Part shown: positions 26,541 to 37,202 of the stretch, in pieces
Layout of the letters: every line of letters begins with the position of its first letter
How positions within the stretch are numbered: the first letter of the stretch is position 1
Source of the DNA: Tsuneonella troitsensis
Lineage (GTDB): Bacteria > Pseudomonadota > Alphaproteobacteria > Sphingomonadales > Sphingomonadaceae
NCBI RefSeq assembly: GCF_001441535.1
Contig: NZ_LMAU01000001.1
Span: 186,001 to 250,000 of the forward strand
Direction: 5' to 3'
DNA length: 64,000 nucleotides
Translations under genes and position numbers: made by a program
The notes under the pieces: generated by a model
What the model saw: the letters and a program-made list of their open reading frames with translations, nothing else
Databases searched by the model: none
What the model was told of the DNA's origin: nothing

Positions 26541-26728
26541 AGAACCGCCTTAAGGTCCTGCGCGCCGAACGCGACTGGAGCCAGGAGGACCTGGCGCGGC
26601 AGCTCGAGGTTTCGCGCCAGAGCGTCAACGCCATCGAGACCGGGCGTTACGACCCCTCCCTGCCGCTCGCCTTCCGCATCGCCGAACTGTTCGGGATGCC
26701 GATCGAGTCGATCTTCTTGCGCGATTGA
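26537..26728 (+). CDS. Small XRE-family transcriptional regulator
   Basis: 63 residues from the GTG at 26537. Almost the whole protein is one helix-turn-helix of the Cro/CI type: LRAERDWSQEDLARQLEVSR then QSVNAIETGRYDPSLPLAFR, ending IESIFLRD. Proteins of this size with the S-R-Q-S-V-N-x-I-E-T-G-R-Y core usually repress their own operon. The GACAT/ATGTC inverted repeat over the upstream promoter is a candidate site. It is translationally coupled to the membrane protein gene. Confidence 0.88.
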   Translation: MKNRLKVLRAERDWSQEDLARQLEVSRQSVNAIETGRYDPSLPLAFRIAELFGMPIESIFLRD

Positions 26729-26744
26729 GCGCGCGAGGTCTCCG

Positions 26745-28400
26745 TCAGGTGGTGTCGAAGCGGTTCGCTCCGGCCGTTGCGCTCATCCGGTGGGTCCCGG
26801 CCAGCTCCGCCGAGCGCTGGCGTACCGTCGGAGTAAACCGCCATTCGCAGATCGCGCGCTGGGGCGTCAGCTCGACCGCCATGTAGCCGCGCCGGCTGGT
26901 ATCGGTCCAGGCGAGCTGCGGATTGTGCCGCACCAGCGATGCGGCAAGATCGGTCGGGGGCAGCTTGCCGAGCGTTCCTTCGAACCCGGGCGAGGTGACC
27001 GACTGGCCGGCGAATTCCACGCCCGCCGCTTCACCGCCGTGCGCCAGCTGGAACGCCCAGGCATTGTGCGTATCGCCGGTCAGCGTGACGAGGTTGGCGT
27101 TCGCCTCGCGCGCAGCCCGCAGCAGCCGCTCACGCGCCGCCGGATAGCCGTCCCAGGCGTCCATGTTGGCCGGCAAGCCCGCCCGCCCCGCAGCCACCGC
27201 AGCCGCCAGTCGCCGCCGGACGTAGTCGGGAGCATCGCTTCCCACTCGCTCGGCGAGGTCCGGCGGGGTCGAGAGCCGGCCCATCACAACTTGTTGCGCG
27301 AGAACCTGCCACTTGCGGCCCGATCGCACGGAGGCGGCCATTCCGTTTGCGAGCCAGCGTTCCTGCTGCGCGCCCATCATCGTGCGGGCCGGATCGGCCC
27401 AGGCGCCCTCGCGCAGCGAGCGCAGCGCGGATCCAGCCGCGTCGGGAGACATGCCCCGCGTGATATCCGCCAGGTCGAGCGGCTTGTCGCGCGCGGTCAG
27501 CCGGGTCTCCAGCCGGAACAGCGTGGCAAGGTCGCCGATGTCGTAGCGCGCCCAGGGGTCGTCCGACACCGGCATCCATTCGCTGCGCGCCTTCAGCGCG
27601 GCGCGCTTGCGGGCGGACCATGGTCCCTCGGTCTCGGAGGAGTGGTTCTGCGCACCGCCCTTCCACGAATCGTTGGCCGATTCGTGATCGTCGAACACCG
27701 ATACCATCGGGTAGAGCTGGTGGAGGCGCAACAGGTCGGGATCGCGCCGATAGCTGGCATAGCGCAGCCGGTAATCGGCGAGGCGGACGATCTCGCTCAC
27801 CGGCTCGACGTCGCGCCCGGGAAGCCGCTGGTCTTCGGACGGATAGTTCGCCGAATCGTACTCGTAGAGGTAGTCACCGAGGTGGACCGCCAGCTCGAAC
27901 TCGTCCGCCTGCGCGGCGTGCGCGTAGCCGTTGAAGTGGCCGAATCCCAGGTTCGAGCAGCTGAACACCGCCATCCGGAACCGGTCGGTCTGGCCTTCGG
28001 GCAACGTGCGCGTGCGCCCGACCGCCGAGAACGAACCGTCGGGTGCGACGAAGCGGTAGTGATACCACCGGCCCGGCTCCAGCCCGGTCGCGACCGCTTT
28101 TACACACCAGTCGTTGCTGGGAGCCGCGCGCACCGAACCGCCGCCGACGACGCGGGCGAACTCGGCGCTTTCCGAGACTTCCCACCGCAGTCGCGCCGGG
28201 CGGCTGCCGACGAAGCGCGTCCACAGCAGGACCGATTTGGGCGAAGGCTCTCCACTCGCGACACCGTGCGTGAAACCGCCCCCCACTTGCGCAGCAAGGG
28301 GTGCGGACATGAGCCCAAGGCCAAGCAGGCCGCCCCCCAGCAGCGAGCGGCGATCGAGCACGGGAAGGCGGATCGTCTGGGGCGGCATGCGGGCGGTCAT
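26745..28400 (-). CDS. Alkaline phosphatase D family protein (PhoD-like), Tat-exported
   Basis: 551 residues from the ATG at 28400, which has GAGGAG 10 nt upstream. The N-terminus has a twin-arginine signal (L-D-R-R at 15-18, then a glycine-rich hydrophobic stretch ending PLAAQ). The PhoD-type order follows: an N-terminal beta domain (THGVASGEP, VLLWTR), then the metallophosphatase core with GDYLYEYDS, VFDDHESANDSW and TGDTHNAWAFQL supplying metal ligands. Family members are phosphodiesterases/monoesterases using calcium and iron in the periplasm or outside the cell. It ends 16 bp from the convergent XRE gene. Confidence 0.93.
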   Translation of the reverse strand: MTARMPPQTIRLPVLDRRSLLGGGLLGLGLMSAPLAAQVGGGFTHGVASGEPSPKSVLLWTRFVGSRPARLRWEVSESAEFARVVGGGSVRAAPSNDWCVKAVATGLEPGRWYHYRFVAPDGSFSAVGRTRTLPEGQTDRFRMAVFSCSNLGFGHFNGYAHAAQADEFELAVHLGDYLYEYDSANYPSEDQRLPGRDVEPVSEIVRLADYRLRYASYRRDPDLLRLHQLYPMVSVFDDHESANDSWKGGAQNHSSETEGPWSARKRAALKARSEWMPVSDDPWARYDIGDLATLFRLETRLTARDKPLDLADITRGMSPDAAGSALRSLREGAWADPARTMMGAQQERWLANGMAASVRSGRKWQVLAQQVVMGRLSTPPDLAERVGSDAPDYVRRRLAAAVAAGRAGLPANMDAWDGYPAARERLLRAAREANANLVTLTGDTHNAWAFQLAHGGEAAGVEFAGQSVTSPGFEGTLGKLPPTDLAASLVRHNPQLAWTDTSRRGYMAVELTPQRAICEWRFTPTVRQRSAELAGTHRMSATAGANRFDTT

Positions 28401-28496
28401 GAACGCGTTTCTCCTCAATTCGATAGGTGCATTTTTCGCACCGCTATGTCACGCCTCGATTGCCCTCGCAGGCCGACGGGGCCATGTCCCCCTTGC

Positions 28497-29222
28497 ATGG
28501 ACACTTTGCAGTATCACGACGCCCACGGCCGCCGGATCGCCTTCCGGCATTTGGCCGGAGAAGGCCCGACGATCGTTTTCCTGCCCGGCTACAAGTCCGA
28601 CCTGACCGGCAGCAAGGCGACGGCAGTGTTTGAGTGGGCGAGGAAGAGCGAGCGGGGGTGCCTCTTGCTCGATTATTCCGGCTGCGGGCTGTCTTACGGC
28701 GATTTTGCCGAGGGCACGCTGTCGCGCTGGCGCGACGAGGTGCTGGCGCTGATCGAGGCGCGGGTGGAGGGGCCGTCCATACTCGTCGGCTCTTCGATGG
28801 GCGGCTGGCTGATGCTGCTTGTCGGAGAGGCACTCGGTGCGCGACTGCACGCGCTCGTCGGCATCGCCCCCGCGCCCGACTTCACCGAATGGGGCTTCGA
28901 TCCGGAGCAGAAGGGGCAGCTCGCAAGGGGCGAGACGCTCCTTGAGGACAACCCCTACGGCCCCGAACCGACCCCTACCCATCCCGGCTTCTGGTCGGAC
29001 GGGCAGGCCAACCGGCGGCTCGACAACCCGATCGCGCTCAGTTGCCCGGTGAGACTGATCCACGGGATGGAGGACACGGACGTTCCCTTCGAGGTGTCGC
29101 AACGCCTGGTTGCCGCGCTCCATTCGCCCGACGTTCACCTGACGTTGGTCAAGGACGGCGATCACCGGCTGAGCCGCGAGCAGGACATCGCCCTGCTGCT
29201 GCGAACGGTCGAAGCGCTGTAG
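28497..29222 (+). CDS. Alpha/beta hydrolase
   Basis: 241 residues from the ATG at 28497; an in-frame ATG at 28446 would add an unlikely Cys/Pro-rich extension. Fold features: strand VFLPGYKSD, nucleophile elbow GSSMG with Ser100, acid in the MEDTDVP loop and His in KDGDHRLS. Similar short hydrolases are annotated as palmitoyl-thioesterase-like (ABHD10 type) carboxylesterases, but the substrate cannot be inferred. It is followed 7 nt later by a TPR gene and then a flavin oxidoreductase, probably one transcript. Confidence 0.88.
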   Translation: MDTLQYHDAHGRRIAFRHLAGEGPTIVFLPGYKSDLTGSKATAVFEWARKSERGCLLLDYSGCGLSYGDFAEGTLSRWRDEVLALIEARVEGPSILVGSSMGGWLMLLVGEALGARLHALVGIAPAPDFTEWGFDPEQKGQLARGETLLEDNPYGPEPTPTHPGFWSDGQANRRLDNPIALSCPVRLIHGMEDTDVPFEVSQRLVAALHSPDVHLTLVKDGDHRLSREQDIALLLRTVEAL

Positions 29223-29229
29223 AGGCCCG

Positions 29230-30063
29230 ATGCTGACTCTTCCCTTCCTGATCCCGCTTGCCCTGATGCAGGTCGGCCCCGCGCCGACCGCGTCGCCGAT
29301 CACCGCGGTGCCGCCTGAACTCCAGAACCGCCCCCCGCGCGAGGGAGTGCGCACCGCGCCGCTGCTCGACCGGTCCCCGAACCGTCCCGCGATCGAACTG
29401 TGCCTCGACACCGCGCGCAGCGACCCGGCACGGGCTCGCGATTTCGCCGCCGAGTGGATTTCCCGCACCGACGGCCTTCAGCGGGCGACCGGGCGGCATT
29501 GCCTGGGTGTCGCAGCAGGCAATCTGGGCGACTGGGCCGGGGCGGCGGACGCCTTTATCGCCGCGCGCGAAGGGGCGACGGACCCCACGTTCCGCACGCG
29601 GATGGGCGCGTTGGCGGGCAGTGCGCTCCTGTCGCAAGGCAGGGCCGCCGAGGCGCTGACGCTGCTGGACACTGTGCGCGGCGAAGACCCGGGCGATGCC
29701 TACCTGCGCGGCGCGATCGCGCAGGATCGGGCCACCGCGCTGGTCGCACTCGGTCGCGAAACGGAGGCGGGCAAAGCGCTGGCCGAGGCCCGCACACTAA
29801 CGCCGGACGATCCGCAGGCGTGGCTGCTGTCGGCCACGCTAGCAAGGCGGTTGGAAGACTTTTCGGGCGCTCAAACTTACATCGAGCGCGCTGCAACCAT
29901 CGACCCGCGCGATCCGGCAATCGGGCTCGAGGCGGGCGTCATCGCCGCGCTGGCGGGCCGCGACGATGCGGCGCGCCAATCGTTCCAGTCGGTCCTTGCC
30001 GCCGCGCCCGACAGCCCGCAGGCTGCTGCCGCCAAGTCCTATCTGGAGCAGCTTGCCCAATGA
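29230..30063 (+). CDS. Tetratricopeptide repeat protein, exported
   Basis: 277 residues. A short N-terminal hydrophobic stretch ([15 protein letters not shown]) suggests export or membrane anchoring. From about residue 80 to the end, helical repeats with the TPR spacing of A/G and Y/L residues are visible (for example [19 protein letters not shown] and [17 protein letters not shown]). TPRs mediate protein contacts; no enzyme domain is present. It overlaps the next gene by 4 bp (ATGA). Proteins of this kind in sphingomonads have no assigned function. Confidence 0.82.
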   Translation: MLTLPFLIPLALMQVGPAPTASPITAVPPELQNRPPREGVRTAPLLDRSPNRPAIELCLDTARSDPARARDFAAEWISRTDGLQRATGRHCLGVAAGNLGDWAGAADAFIAAREGATDPTFRTRMGALAGSALLSQGRAAEALTLLDTVRGEDPGDAYLRGAIAQDRATALVALGRETEAGKALAEARTLTPDDPQAWLLSATLARRLEDFSGAQTYIERAATIDPRDPAIGLEAGVIAALAGRDDAARQSFQSVLAAAPDSPQAAAAKSYLEQLAQ

Positions 30064-31043
30064 CGCCCCTTTCGGTCCTCGACCTCGTTCCCATTCGCGA
30101 AGGCGGCACCCTGCCCGAAGCCTATGCCGCCACCGCCAGCCTCGCCCAAGCAGCCGAGCGGCACGGATATCGCCGCTTCTGGATCGCCGAGCACCATACG
30201 ATGGACGGGATCGGCGGGGCGGCGACCGCGGTCGTGATCGCCCACGTGGGCCACGCCACATCGAGCATCCGCATCGGATCGGGCGGGATCATGCTGCCCA
30301 ACCACAACCCGTTCGTGATCGCCGAACAGTTCGGGACGCTCGACGCGCTGTTTCCGGGCCGCATTGACCTCGGCCTCGGCCGGGCACCCGGTGCTGGGCC
30401 CGAGCTTGCCCGCGCGCTGCGCAAGAACCTGCATCAGGCCTCGGAATTTTTCCCGCAGGATGTGCTCGAACTGCGCGCGCTGTTCGATGGCGATCCGGCG
30501 CTGGGCGTCCAGGCGACCCCCGGTCGGGGATCGCGAGTCGAAATGTGGATGCTCGGATCCAGCCTGTTCGGCGCCGATCTCGCCGCGCAACTCGGGATGC
30601 CGTACGCCTTCGCATCACACTTCGCGCCCGATCATCTCGACGCCGCGCTGGCGCATTACAGGCAGCGGTTCCAGCCGTCCGAATGGCTCCAGAAGCCCTA
30701 CGTCATGCCCGCCATGACCGTGTTCACCGCGGAAACCGATGCCGAGGCCGAACTGATCGCATCGAGCCAGCAGCAAAGTTTCGTCCGCCTGCGGACCAGC
30801 CAGCCGGGCAAGCTTCCCCCGCCGGTCCCGGGGTATCGCGATACGCTACCCGTTTCGGCGCAAGGGTTGCTGACCCACATCGGACAGGCGAGCGCGGTGG
30901 GATCTCCGGCAACGGTGCGTGCCGCGATCGGACGCTTCGTCGATCGGACCGGTGCCGACGAGATCATCGTATCGGGCGCTACTTACGATCCGGCGGCTCG
31001 CGAGCACTCGCTTGCGCTGACGGTCGAGGCTTTGGCTGGATAA
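30060..31043 (+). CDS. LLM-class flavin-dependent oxidoreductase
   Basis: 327 residues from the ATG at 30060, which overlaps the TPR stop (ATGA). It is a bacterial-luciferase-like (LLM) TIM-barrel protein of the YhbW/MsnO8 type: [12 protein letters not shown] at the N-terminus, [24 protein letters not shown], and [11 protein letters not shown]. Such enzymes use reduced FMN (or F420) to oxidise small molecules; the substrate is unknown. It is the last gene of the hydrolase-TPR-LLM unit. Confidence 0.92.
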   Translation: MTPLSVLDLVPIREGGTLPEAYAATASLAQAAERHGYRRFWIAEHHTMDGIGGAATAVVIAHVGHATSSIRIGSGGIMLPNHNPFVIAEQFGTLDALFPGRIDLGLGRAPGAGPELARALRKNLHQASEFFPQDVLELRALFDGDPALGVQATPGRGSRVEMWMLGSSLFGADLAAQLGMPYAFASHFAPDHLDAALAHYRQRFQPSEWLQKPYVMPAMTVFTAETDAEAELIASSQQQSFVRLRTSQPGKLPPPVPGYRDTLPVSAQGLLTHIGQASAVGSPATVRAAIGRFVDRTGADEIIVSGATYDPAAREHSLALTVEALAG

Positions 31044-31193
31044 ATCCGCAGCCGAGAGCGTATAGCTTCTAAGCCGGTGCAGTGCGGGGTTGCTACCCCC
31101 AGCGCATGGCGGTAACGGGCGTCACATTGCTGCGAAACGCGGCAACATTATAACAGGCCCGCGTGGCACCGACGGGCTGACGGAGCACGCAGG

Positions 31194-34100
31194 ATGGCCG
31201 CCGGAAACCGCGATTCGAAGACGACCGACACCCGCCGGAAAAGCGCGGCGGCTACCGCGAAGGCGCTCGCGGCGCGGATGCGCGAATCGCTCCTCCCCGG
31301 CGACCTCGTCTTCGAAGCAAGCCGGCTGGAAGAAGCCGCTTCCTTCGTGCTCGAATCCGCCGCCGTGCGCGAACCGGGCGAAGCGACCATCGTGATCGCC
31401 TCTGCCAGCGACGAGCGGCGCTTCATGCGGATCGCGTTGATTAACGACGACATGCCGTTCCTGGTCGATTCGGTCGCCGCGACGATCGCCGCGCACGGAC
31501 TGTCGATCGACCGCCTGCTCCACCCAGTGGTGCCGGTACAGCGCAACGAATCCTTCGAACTGCAGAACCTTCCCGATGGCGCCTCGGCGAACGGCGAGCC
31601 GCGCGAATCGATGATTTATATCGAAACGCCGCGCACCGACGCCCGCCAGCGCCGCGAACTCGAACACGAGCTGCGGGTAACGCTGAGTGATGTGCGCGCG
31701 GCAGTGACCGACTGGCCCAAAATGCGCGAAGCGATGCTGGAAGACGCGGCGCGCCTGACCGACAGCGAGGGCGCCGCGCTGCTCCGCTGGCTCGAGGGCG
31801 GGATGTTGACGCAGCTCGGTCACGTCACTCGCAAGCGCGACGGCAGCCACAGCAACGTGCTGGGCGTATGTCGCAAGAGCGCGAAGAACATCCTTGCCGA
31901 CCCCAGCATCGAACGCGCGTTCGCCTGGTTCGACGATCCGAAAAACGGGGGCGGTCGCGCACCGCTGATCGTCAAGGCCAACCGGATGTCGAACGTGCAC
32001 CGCCGCGTGCCTCTCGACCTGTTCATCGTTCCCGTGATCGAGGCGGGAAAGATCGCGGCGCTGTCGATCCATGCAGGCGTGTGGACGAGCGCGTCGCTCG
32101 CCACGCCGCCCGCGCAAGTGCCCCGTCTGCGGACGCAACTGGCCGATCTCAACACCCGGTTCGGGTTCGATCCGCACGGCCATGCGGGCAAGTCGCTGGT
32201 CCACGCGCTCACCGCACTGCCGCACGACCTCGTCATCGGTTTCTCCGACGCCGACATCGAGCGCGTGGCAACCACGATGATGAGCCTGGTCGACCGCCCG
32301 CGCCCGCGCCTCGCGCTGGTCGAGGCGCCGCTCTCGCGCCACCTGTTCGCGTTCGTCTGGCTGCCGCGCGACATGCTGTCGACGCAGGTCCGGATGCAGA
32401 TCGAGGACCTTCTGGAAGAAGGCGCCGGGGCCAAGGCGCTCGACTGGAGCCTGCAGGTCGAAGGCGGCAACCTCGCCATGCTGCGTTACGTTCTCGATTT
32501 CCGCGAGAACACCGGGTCGCCCGATGCCGAGGCGATCGAGGCTGCGATCCTCGCATTGTTGCGCGGCTGGGGTGAAGCGGTCGAGAGCGAACTGGCTGGC
32601 GGAGGAGAAGATGCCTCGCGCGCCGCCGCGCTCGCCGCCCGCTATGCCGACAGTTTTCCCACCGCCTACCGCACCGCCTATGGCGCTGCCGAAGCCGCGC
32701 GCGACATCCGCCGCCTGCGCGGGCTCGCCGGAAACGAAGCGGGCAACGCGGAACTGCGAGACGCGCGGCTCTATCGACTCGAAGGCGATCCGGCGGGCAA
32801 CCTGCGCCTGAAAGTCTATCAGCACGAAGGCGTGCTGGCCCTGTCCGACGCCGTCCCCGCGCTCGAGAACTTCGGTTTCCGGGTGCTCGAGGAAGTGCCG
32901 ACCGCGCTGGGCGGCGCGGATCTGCATGGCGGCGACCTCGGCACGATCCACGATTTCACCCTTGCGCTGCAAGGAGGCGGCGAGGCTGAGGCCTTGCTCG
33001 ACCGGGCGACCCAGATCGAGGAGGCGATCGTCGCGGTCCTCAATGGGCAGGCGGAGAACGATCCTTTCAACCGTCTAGTCAGCGGCACCGGCCTGTCGGC
33101 GCGCGAGGCGGACCTGCTGCGCGCCTTCTATCGCTACCTGCGCCAGGCGGGCATGGGCTTCACGATCTATACCGTGGTCGATGCCCTCGAGCGCGCACCG
33201 CAGGTCACCATGCCGCTCGTCGCCCTGTTCGCGGCACGCCACGATCCTGCGTTCAAGGGCGACCGCGCAGCCGAAGCGGCTCGCCACGATGAGGCGATCA
33301 AGCGCGGCCTGGGCCAGGTCGCGGCGATCAACGACGACCGCCTGCTGCGGCTCTACCATGCCGCGATCGGCGCGGTTCTGCGGACCAATGCCTTCGCGCC
33401 CGCGGGGCGCGAAGCGCTGGCTTTCAAGATCGATTCCACGCTGGTCCCTGGCCTGCCCAAGCCGGTGCCGTGGCGCGAGGTGTTCGTCTATTCGCGGCGC
33501 GTCGAGGGTATCCACCTGCGCGCGGGCCCGATCGCGCGCGGCGGCTTGCGCTGGTCCGACCGGCGCGACGACTTCCGCACCGAGATCCTCGGTCTGATGA
33601 AAGCCCAGCGAGTAAAGAACGCCGTCATCGTGCCGACCGGCGCGAAGGGCGGGTTCTATCCCAAGCAGTTACCCGATCCCTCGCGCGATCGCGAAGGCTG
33701 GGCCGCCGAAGGGCGTGCCAGCTATGAAGTGTTCATCCGCACGCTGCTGTCGATCACCGACAACATCGTGAAGGACAAGGTCCTCCATCCCGCAGGCGTC
33801 GTGATCCATGACGGCGAGGATCCGTACTTCGTGGTTGCCGCGGACAAGGGCACCGCGACCTTTTCCGACATTGCCAACGGGATAGCCGAAGACCACGATT
33901 TCTGGCTGGACGATGCGTTCGCCAGCGGCGGCTCGAACGGTTACGACCACAAGGCGATGGGCATCACCGCCAAGGGTGCCTGGGTCAGCGTCCAGCGCCA
34001 CTTCCTCGAAATGGGCACCGACGTTCAGACCGAGACGGTCCGCGTGGTCGGTTGCGGCGACATGTCGGGCGACGTGTTCGGCAACGGTATGCTGTTGTCC

Positions 34101-35930
34101 AAGGTGATCAAGCTGGTCGCCGCATTCGATCATCGCCATATATTCCTCGATCCCGATCCCGATCCGGCGGCGAGCTGGAAGGAGCGGAAGCGCATGTTCG
34201 GCCTTCCGCGGTCGAGCTGGGAGGATTACGACAAGGCCTTGATCAGCAGGGGCGGCGGCGTCGTCGCCCGCTCGCTGAAGCGCATCCCGCTGACCAAGGA
34301 AGTCCGCAAGGCGCTCGATCTCGACGTCAGCGAGATCGAGCCCGAGGCGCTGATCTCGGCCATCCTCAAGTCGCCGGTGGACCTCATCTGGTTCGGCGGC
34401 ATCGGCACGTACCTGAAGGCCAGCCACGAGGCGACCGCGCAGGTCGGCGATCCGGCGAACGATGCGCTGCGCGTCGATGCCAACGAAGTGCGCGCGAAGG
34501 TGATCGGCGAAGGCGCAAACCTGGGCGTGACGCAGGCCGCGCGCATCGAGTTCGCGCTCGGCGGCGGTCGGATCAATACCGATTTCATCGATAATTCGGC
34601 GGGCGTCGATTGCTCGGACCACGAGGTCAACATCAAGATCGCGCTCGCCGCGGCGAAGCGTGCGGGCAAGCTGAGCGAGCCCAAGCGTGTTGCGCTGCTT
34701 GAATCGATGACCGACGAGGTCGCTCACCTCGTGCTCGAAAACAACCGTCTGCAGGCACTCGCGCTGTCGATCGCGAAGGCTGGCGGCGCGCCCGCCGTTG
34801 CGGCCCAGTTGCACTTGATCGAGGCCCTCGAGGCGCGCGGCGCGCTCGACCGCCAGACCGAGGGGCTCGCATCGGGAGAAACGCTCAGCCGCCGCGCGGG
34901 CGACGGCTTCGGCCTAACCCGGCCGGAACTCGCCGTCCTGCTGTCCTCGACCAAGCTCGTGCTGCAGGATGCCATCGAAGCGTCGTCGCTGCCCGACGAT
35001 GCTGCGCTGACCGACCTGCTTGTCGATTACTTCCCATCGGCGATGCGTTCGACTTACCGGCGCCAGATCGAGGGGCACCAGCTGCGCCGCGCGATCGTCG
35101 CCACCGGGCTGGCCAACCTGATCGTCAACCGCATGGGTCTGGTCCATCCCTTCGAACTTTCCGAAGAGGAAGGCGTGGGGCTGGCCGACATATGCGCGGC
35201 ATTCGTGGCCGCGGAGAAGCTGTTCGGCATGAACGCGCTGTGGGCAGAGATCGAAACGGCGAAAATGCCCGAAGAGGCGCGGATTTACCTGTTCCGCCAC
35301 GCCGCCGGTGCCTTGCGCAGCCAGATGGCCGACCTTATCCGCGCAGGAGCCAGCACCACGGCGCCCAGCGTACTGATTGCCGCTCTCGACAAGCGGGTGC
35401 AGCAACTTTCGGGCGCAACCGGAGACCTGCTTACGGTGGCTTCGCGCGACCAATCGGCTCGCTTGGTAGCCGAGTTCGTCCAGTTGGGCGCACCCGAAAA
35501 GCTCGCAGCGAAAGTCGCCCATCTTTACGACATCGACGGCGCGGTCGGCCTGGCCTTGCTGTCAAAGGATGCCGGGATCGAGGCGCGGTCTCTCACCGCC
35601 GCGTTTACCGATCTGGGCCACCGCCTCGGGCTCGATTGGGCGCAGAGCACTGCCGCGATGATGAACCCGTCGGACGTGTGGGAGCGGCTGCTCGTGGCCG
35701 GCCTGTCGCGCGACTTCCAGCAGATGCGACTCGAGTTCCTGCACCGGCTGTCGCGGCGCAAAGGCGCGAAGGACGATCCATCGTCCGCGGTCGCGACTTG
35801 GGCGGACGATCATTCGGCCGCGATCCGGCAATTCCGCACGATGATCGGTCGCGCGCAATCGCAGGGATCGGTCGCGCCGGCCATGCTGGCGCAGATCGCC
35901 AGCCAAGCGCGCAACCTGCTGGCCCGGTAG
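31194..35930 (+). CDS. gdhZ: NAD-specific glutamate dehydrogenase, large (about 180 kDa) type
   Basis: 1578 residues, the size of the L-180 class first described in Streptomyces and common in alphaproteobacteria. The N-terminal half contains ACT-like regulatory regions. The catalytic core begins near residue 775, with GPIARGGLRWSDRRDDFRTE and NAVIVPTGAKGGFYPK (substrate Lys), followed by the NAD-binding GCGDMSGDVFGNGML region. It deaminates glutamate to 2-oxoglutarate and ammonia with NAD, a catabolic role; the Caulobacter homologue GdhZ also affects division. The ATG at 31194 is preceded by GGAGCACGCAGG, and a TATAAC box lies about 40 nt upstream. Confidence 0.97.
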   Translation: MAAGNRDSKTTDTRRKSAAATAKALAARMRESLLPGDLVFEASRLEEAASFVLESAAVREPGEATIVIASASDERRFMRIALINDDMPFLVDSVAATIAAHGLSIDRLLHPVVPVQRNESFELQNLPDGASANGEPRESMIYIETPRTDARQRRELEHELRVTLSDVRAAVTDWPKMREAMLEDAARLTDSEGAALLRWLEGGMLTQLGHVTRKRDGSHSNVLGVCRKSAKNILADPSIERAFAWFDDPKNGGGRAPLIVKANRMSNVHRRVPLDLFIVPVIEAGKIAALSIHAGVWTSASLATPPAQVPRLRTQLADLNTRFGFDPHGHAGKSLVHALTALPHDLVIGFSDADIERVATTMMSLVDRPRPRLALVEAPLSRHLFAFVWLPRDMLSTQVRMQIEDLLEEGAGAKALDWSLQVEGGNLAMLRYVLDFRENTGSPDAEAIEAAILALLRGWGEAVESELAGGGEDASRAAALAARYADSFPTAYRTAYGAAEAARDIRRLRGLAGNEAGNAELRDARLYRLEGDPAGNLRLKVYQHEGVLALSDAVPALENFGFRVLEEVPTALGGADLHGGDLGTIHDFTLALQGGGEAEALLDRATQIEEAIVAVLNGQAENDPFNRLVSGTGLSAREADLLRAFYRYLRQAGMGFTIYTVVDALERAPQVTMPLVALFAARHDPAFKGDRAAEAARHDEAIKRGLGQVAAINDDRLLRLYHAAIGAVLRTNAFAPAGREALAFKIDSTLVPGLPKPVPWREVFVYSRRVEGIHLRAGPIARGGLRWSDRRDDFRTEILGLMKAQRVKNAVIVPTGAKGGFYPKQLPDPSRDREGWAAEGRASYEVFIRTLLSITDNIVKDKVLHPAGVVIHDGEDPYFVVAADKGTATFSDIANGIAEDHDFWLDDAFASGGSNGYDHKAMGITAKGAWVSVQRHFLEMGTDVQTETVRVVGCGDMSGDVFGNGMLLSKVIKLVAAFDHRHIFLDPDPDPAASWKERKRMFGLPRSSWEDYDKALISRGGGVVARSLKRIPLTKEVRKALDLDVSEIEPEALISAILKSPVDLIWFGGIGTYLKASHEATAQVGDPANDALRVDANEVRAKVIGEGANLGVTQAARIEFALGGGRINTDFIDNSAGVDCSDHEVNIKIALAAAKRAGKLSEPKRVALLESMTDEVAHLVLENNRLQALALSIAKAGGAPAVAAQLHLIEALEARGALDRQTEGLASGETLSRRAGDGFGLTRPELAVLLSSTKLVLQDAIEASSLPDDAALTDLLVDYFPSAMRSTYRRQIEGHQLRRAIVATGLANLIVNRMGLVHPFELSEEEGVGLADICAAFVAAEKLFGMNALWAEIETAKMPEEARIYLFRHAAGALRSQMADLIRAGASTTAPSVLIAALDKRVQQLSGATGDLLTVASRDQSARLVAEFVQLGAPEKLAAKVAHLYDIDGAVGLALLSKDAGIEARSLTAAFTDLGHRLGLDWAQSTAAMMNPSDVWERLLVAGLSRDFQQMRLEFLHRLSRRKGAKDDPSSAVATWADDHSAAIRQFRTMIGRAQSQGSVAPAMLAQIASQARNLLAR

Positions 35931-35975
35931 CGCCCTGCCTTGACGAGCGCCGCGATTACGGCAAGTCCGCCACTC

Positions 35976-37202
35976 ATGGATAGCGCGGACGTCGTCATCG
36001 TCGGATCTGGCCACGGCGGCGCGCAGGCGGCAATCGCCCTGCGCCAGCAAGGCTTCGAAGGCTCGGTCATCATGCTGGGTCGCGACAACGATCCGCCCTA
36101 CGAACGTCCGCCGCTGTCGAAAGAATACCTCGCCCGGGAAAAGCCGTTCGAGCGCATCCTGATCCGCCCGCCCGCATTCTGGGAAGAGCGACAGATCGCG
36201 TTGCGGCCTGGTGCAGCCGTCGTCTCGGTCGATCCCGAGGCGCACACTCTCAAGCTCACCGATGGCAGCGAGATCGGATACGGCAAGCTGATCTGGGCGG
36301 CGGGCGGCAATCCGCGCCGCCTGTCGTGTCCGGGCGCCGACCTGTCGGGCATCCACGCAGTGCGCGACAAGGCCGATGCCGACCGCATCATGGCCGAGCT
36401 CGACAACGGGGCGAAGCGGGTCGTCGTGGTGGGGGGCGGTTACATCGGGCTCGAGGCGGCGGCCGTGCTCACCAAGCTGGGATGCACCGTCACGTTGCTC
36501 GAAGCCCTGCCGCGCGTACTGGCCCGCGTCGCGGGGGAGGCGCTGAGCGATTTCTACACCGCCTATCACCGCGAACAGGGGGTCGATATCCGGCTCGAGG
36601 CGACGGTCGATAAGCTGGAAGGAGAAAACGGCTGGGTCCGCCGGGCGATCCTGGCCGACGGGACAGCGATCGACTGCGACATGGTGGTCGTCGGGATCGG
36701 CATCGTGCCCGCTGCCGGTCCGCTTATCGCAGCCGGCGCGGCGGGTGCGAACGGCGTGGACGTGGACGAGTTCTGCCGCACCGCCCTGCCCGATGTCTAC
36801 GCTATCGGCGATTGCGCCGCCCATGCCAGCCCTTGGGCAGACGGGGCGGTAATCCGCGTCGAATCGGTGCAGAACGCGAACGACATGGCGAGCACCGCCG
36901 CCAAGCACATCACCGGCATCGAAGAGCCATACCGCGCGTTCCCGTGGTTCTGGTCCAACCAGTTCGACCTCAAGCTGCAGACCGCTGGCCTTTCGCTCGG
37001 CCACGATACCGCCCTCGTGCGCGGCGATCCGGCGCAAGCGAAGTTCTCGGTGATCTATCTCAAGGAAGGGCGCGTGATCGCGCTCGATTGCGTCAACTCG
37101 ACCAAGGATTACGTCCAGGGACGCAAGCTGATCGAGGCGAAGGCCGCGCCCGACCTCGACGCGCTGGTCGATACCGAACGTCCGCTCAAGGACCTGCTCT
37201 GA
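35976..37202 (+). CDS. FAD-dependent ferredoxin reductase (P450-type)
   Basis: 408 residues from the ATG at 35976; an in-frame TTG at 35940 is the alternative, and neither has a clear Shine-Dalgarno. Two nucleotide-binding motifs, [13 protein letters not shown] (FAD) and [16 protein letters not shown] (NAD), plus [13 protein letters not shown] and DVYAIGDCA, mark the rhodocoxin/putidaredoxin reductase family. These pass electrons from NADH to a [2Fe-2S] ferredoxin serving a P450. CYP153 lies 3.4 kb downstream, a natural partner, but no ferredoxin gene is seen. Its last 17 bp overlap queG. Confidence 0.93.
   Translation: MDSADVVIVGSGHGGAQAAIALRQQGFEGSVIMLGRDNDPPYERPPLSKEYLAREKPFERILIRPPAFWEERQIALRPGAAVVSVDPEAHTLKLTDGSEIGYGKLIWAAGGNPRRLSCPGADLSGIHAVRDKADADRIMAELDNGAKRVVVVGGGYIGLEAAAVLTKLGCTVTLLEALPRVLARVAGEALSDFYTAYHREQGVDIRLEATVDKLEGENGWVRRAILADGTAIDCDMVVVGIGIVPAAGPLIAAGAAGANGVDVDEFCRTALPDVYAIGDCAAHASPWADGAVIRVESVQNANDMASTAAKHITGIEEPYRAFPWFWSNQFDLKLQTAGLSLGHDTALVRGDPAQAKFSVIYLKEGRVIALDCVNSTKDYVQGRKLIEAKAAPDLDALVDTERPLKDLL

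Noticed and set aside
26790-28496. Upstream extension of the alpha/beta hydrolase frame, about 570 codons
   Set aside because: It lies antisense to the PhoD-type phosphatase; the hydrolase fold begins at the ATG at 28497.
31124-31154. Promoter for the NAD-glutamate dehydrogenase
   Set aside because: TTGCTG and TATAAC are present but only 15 bp apart, too close for a standard sigma-70-type promoter.
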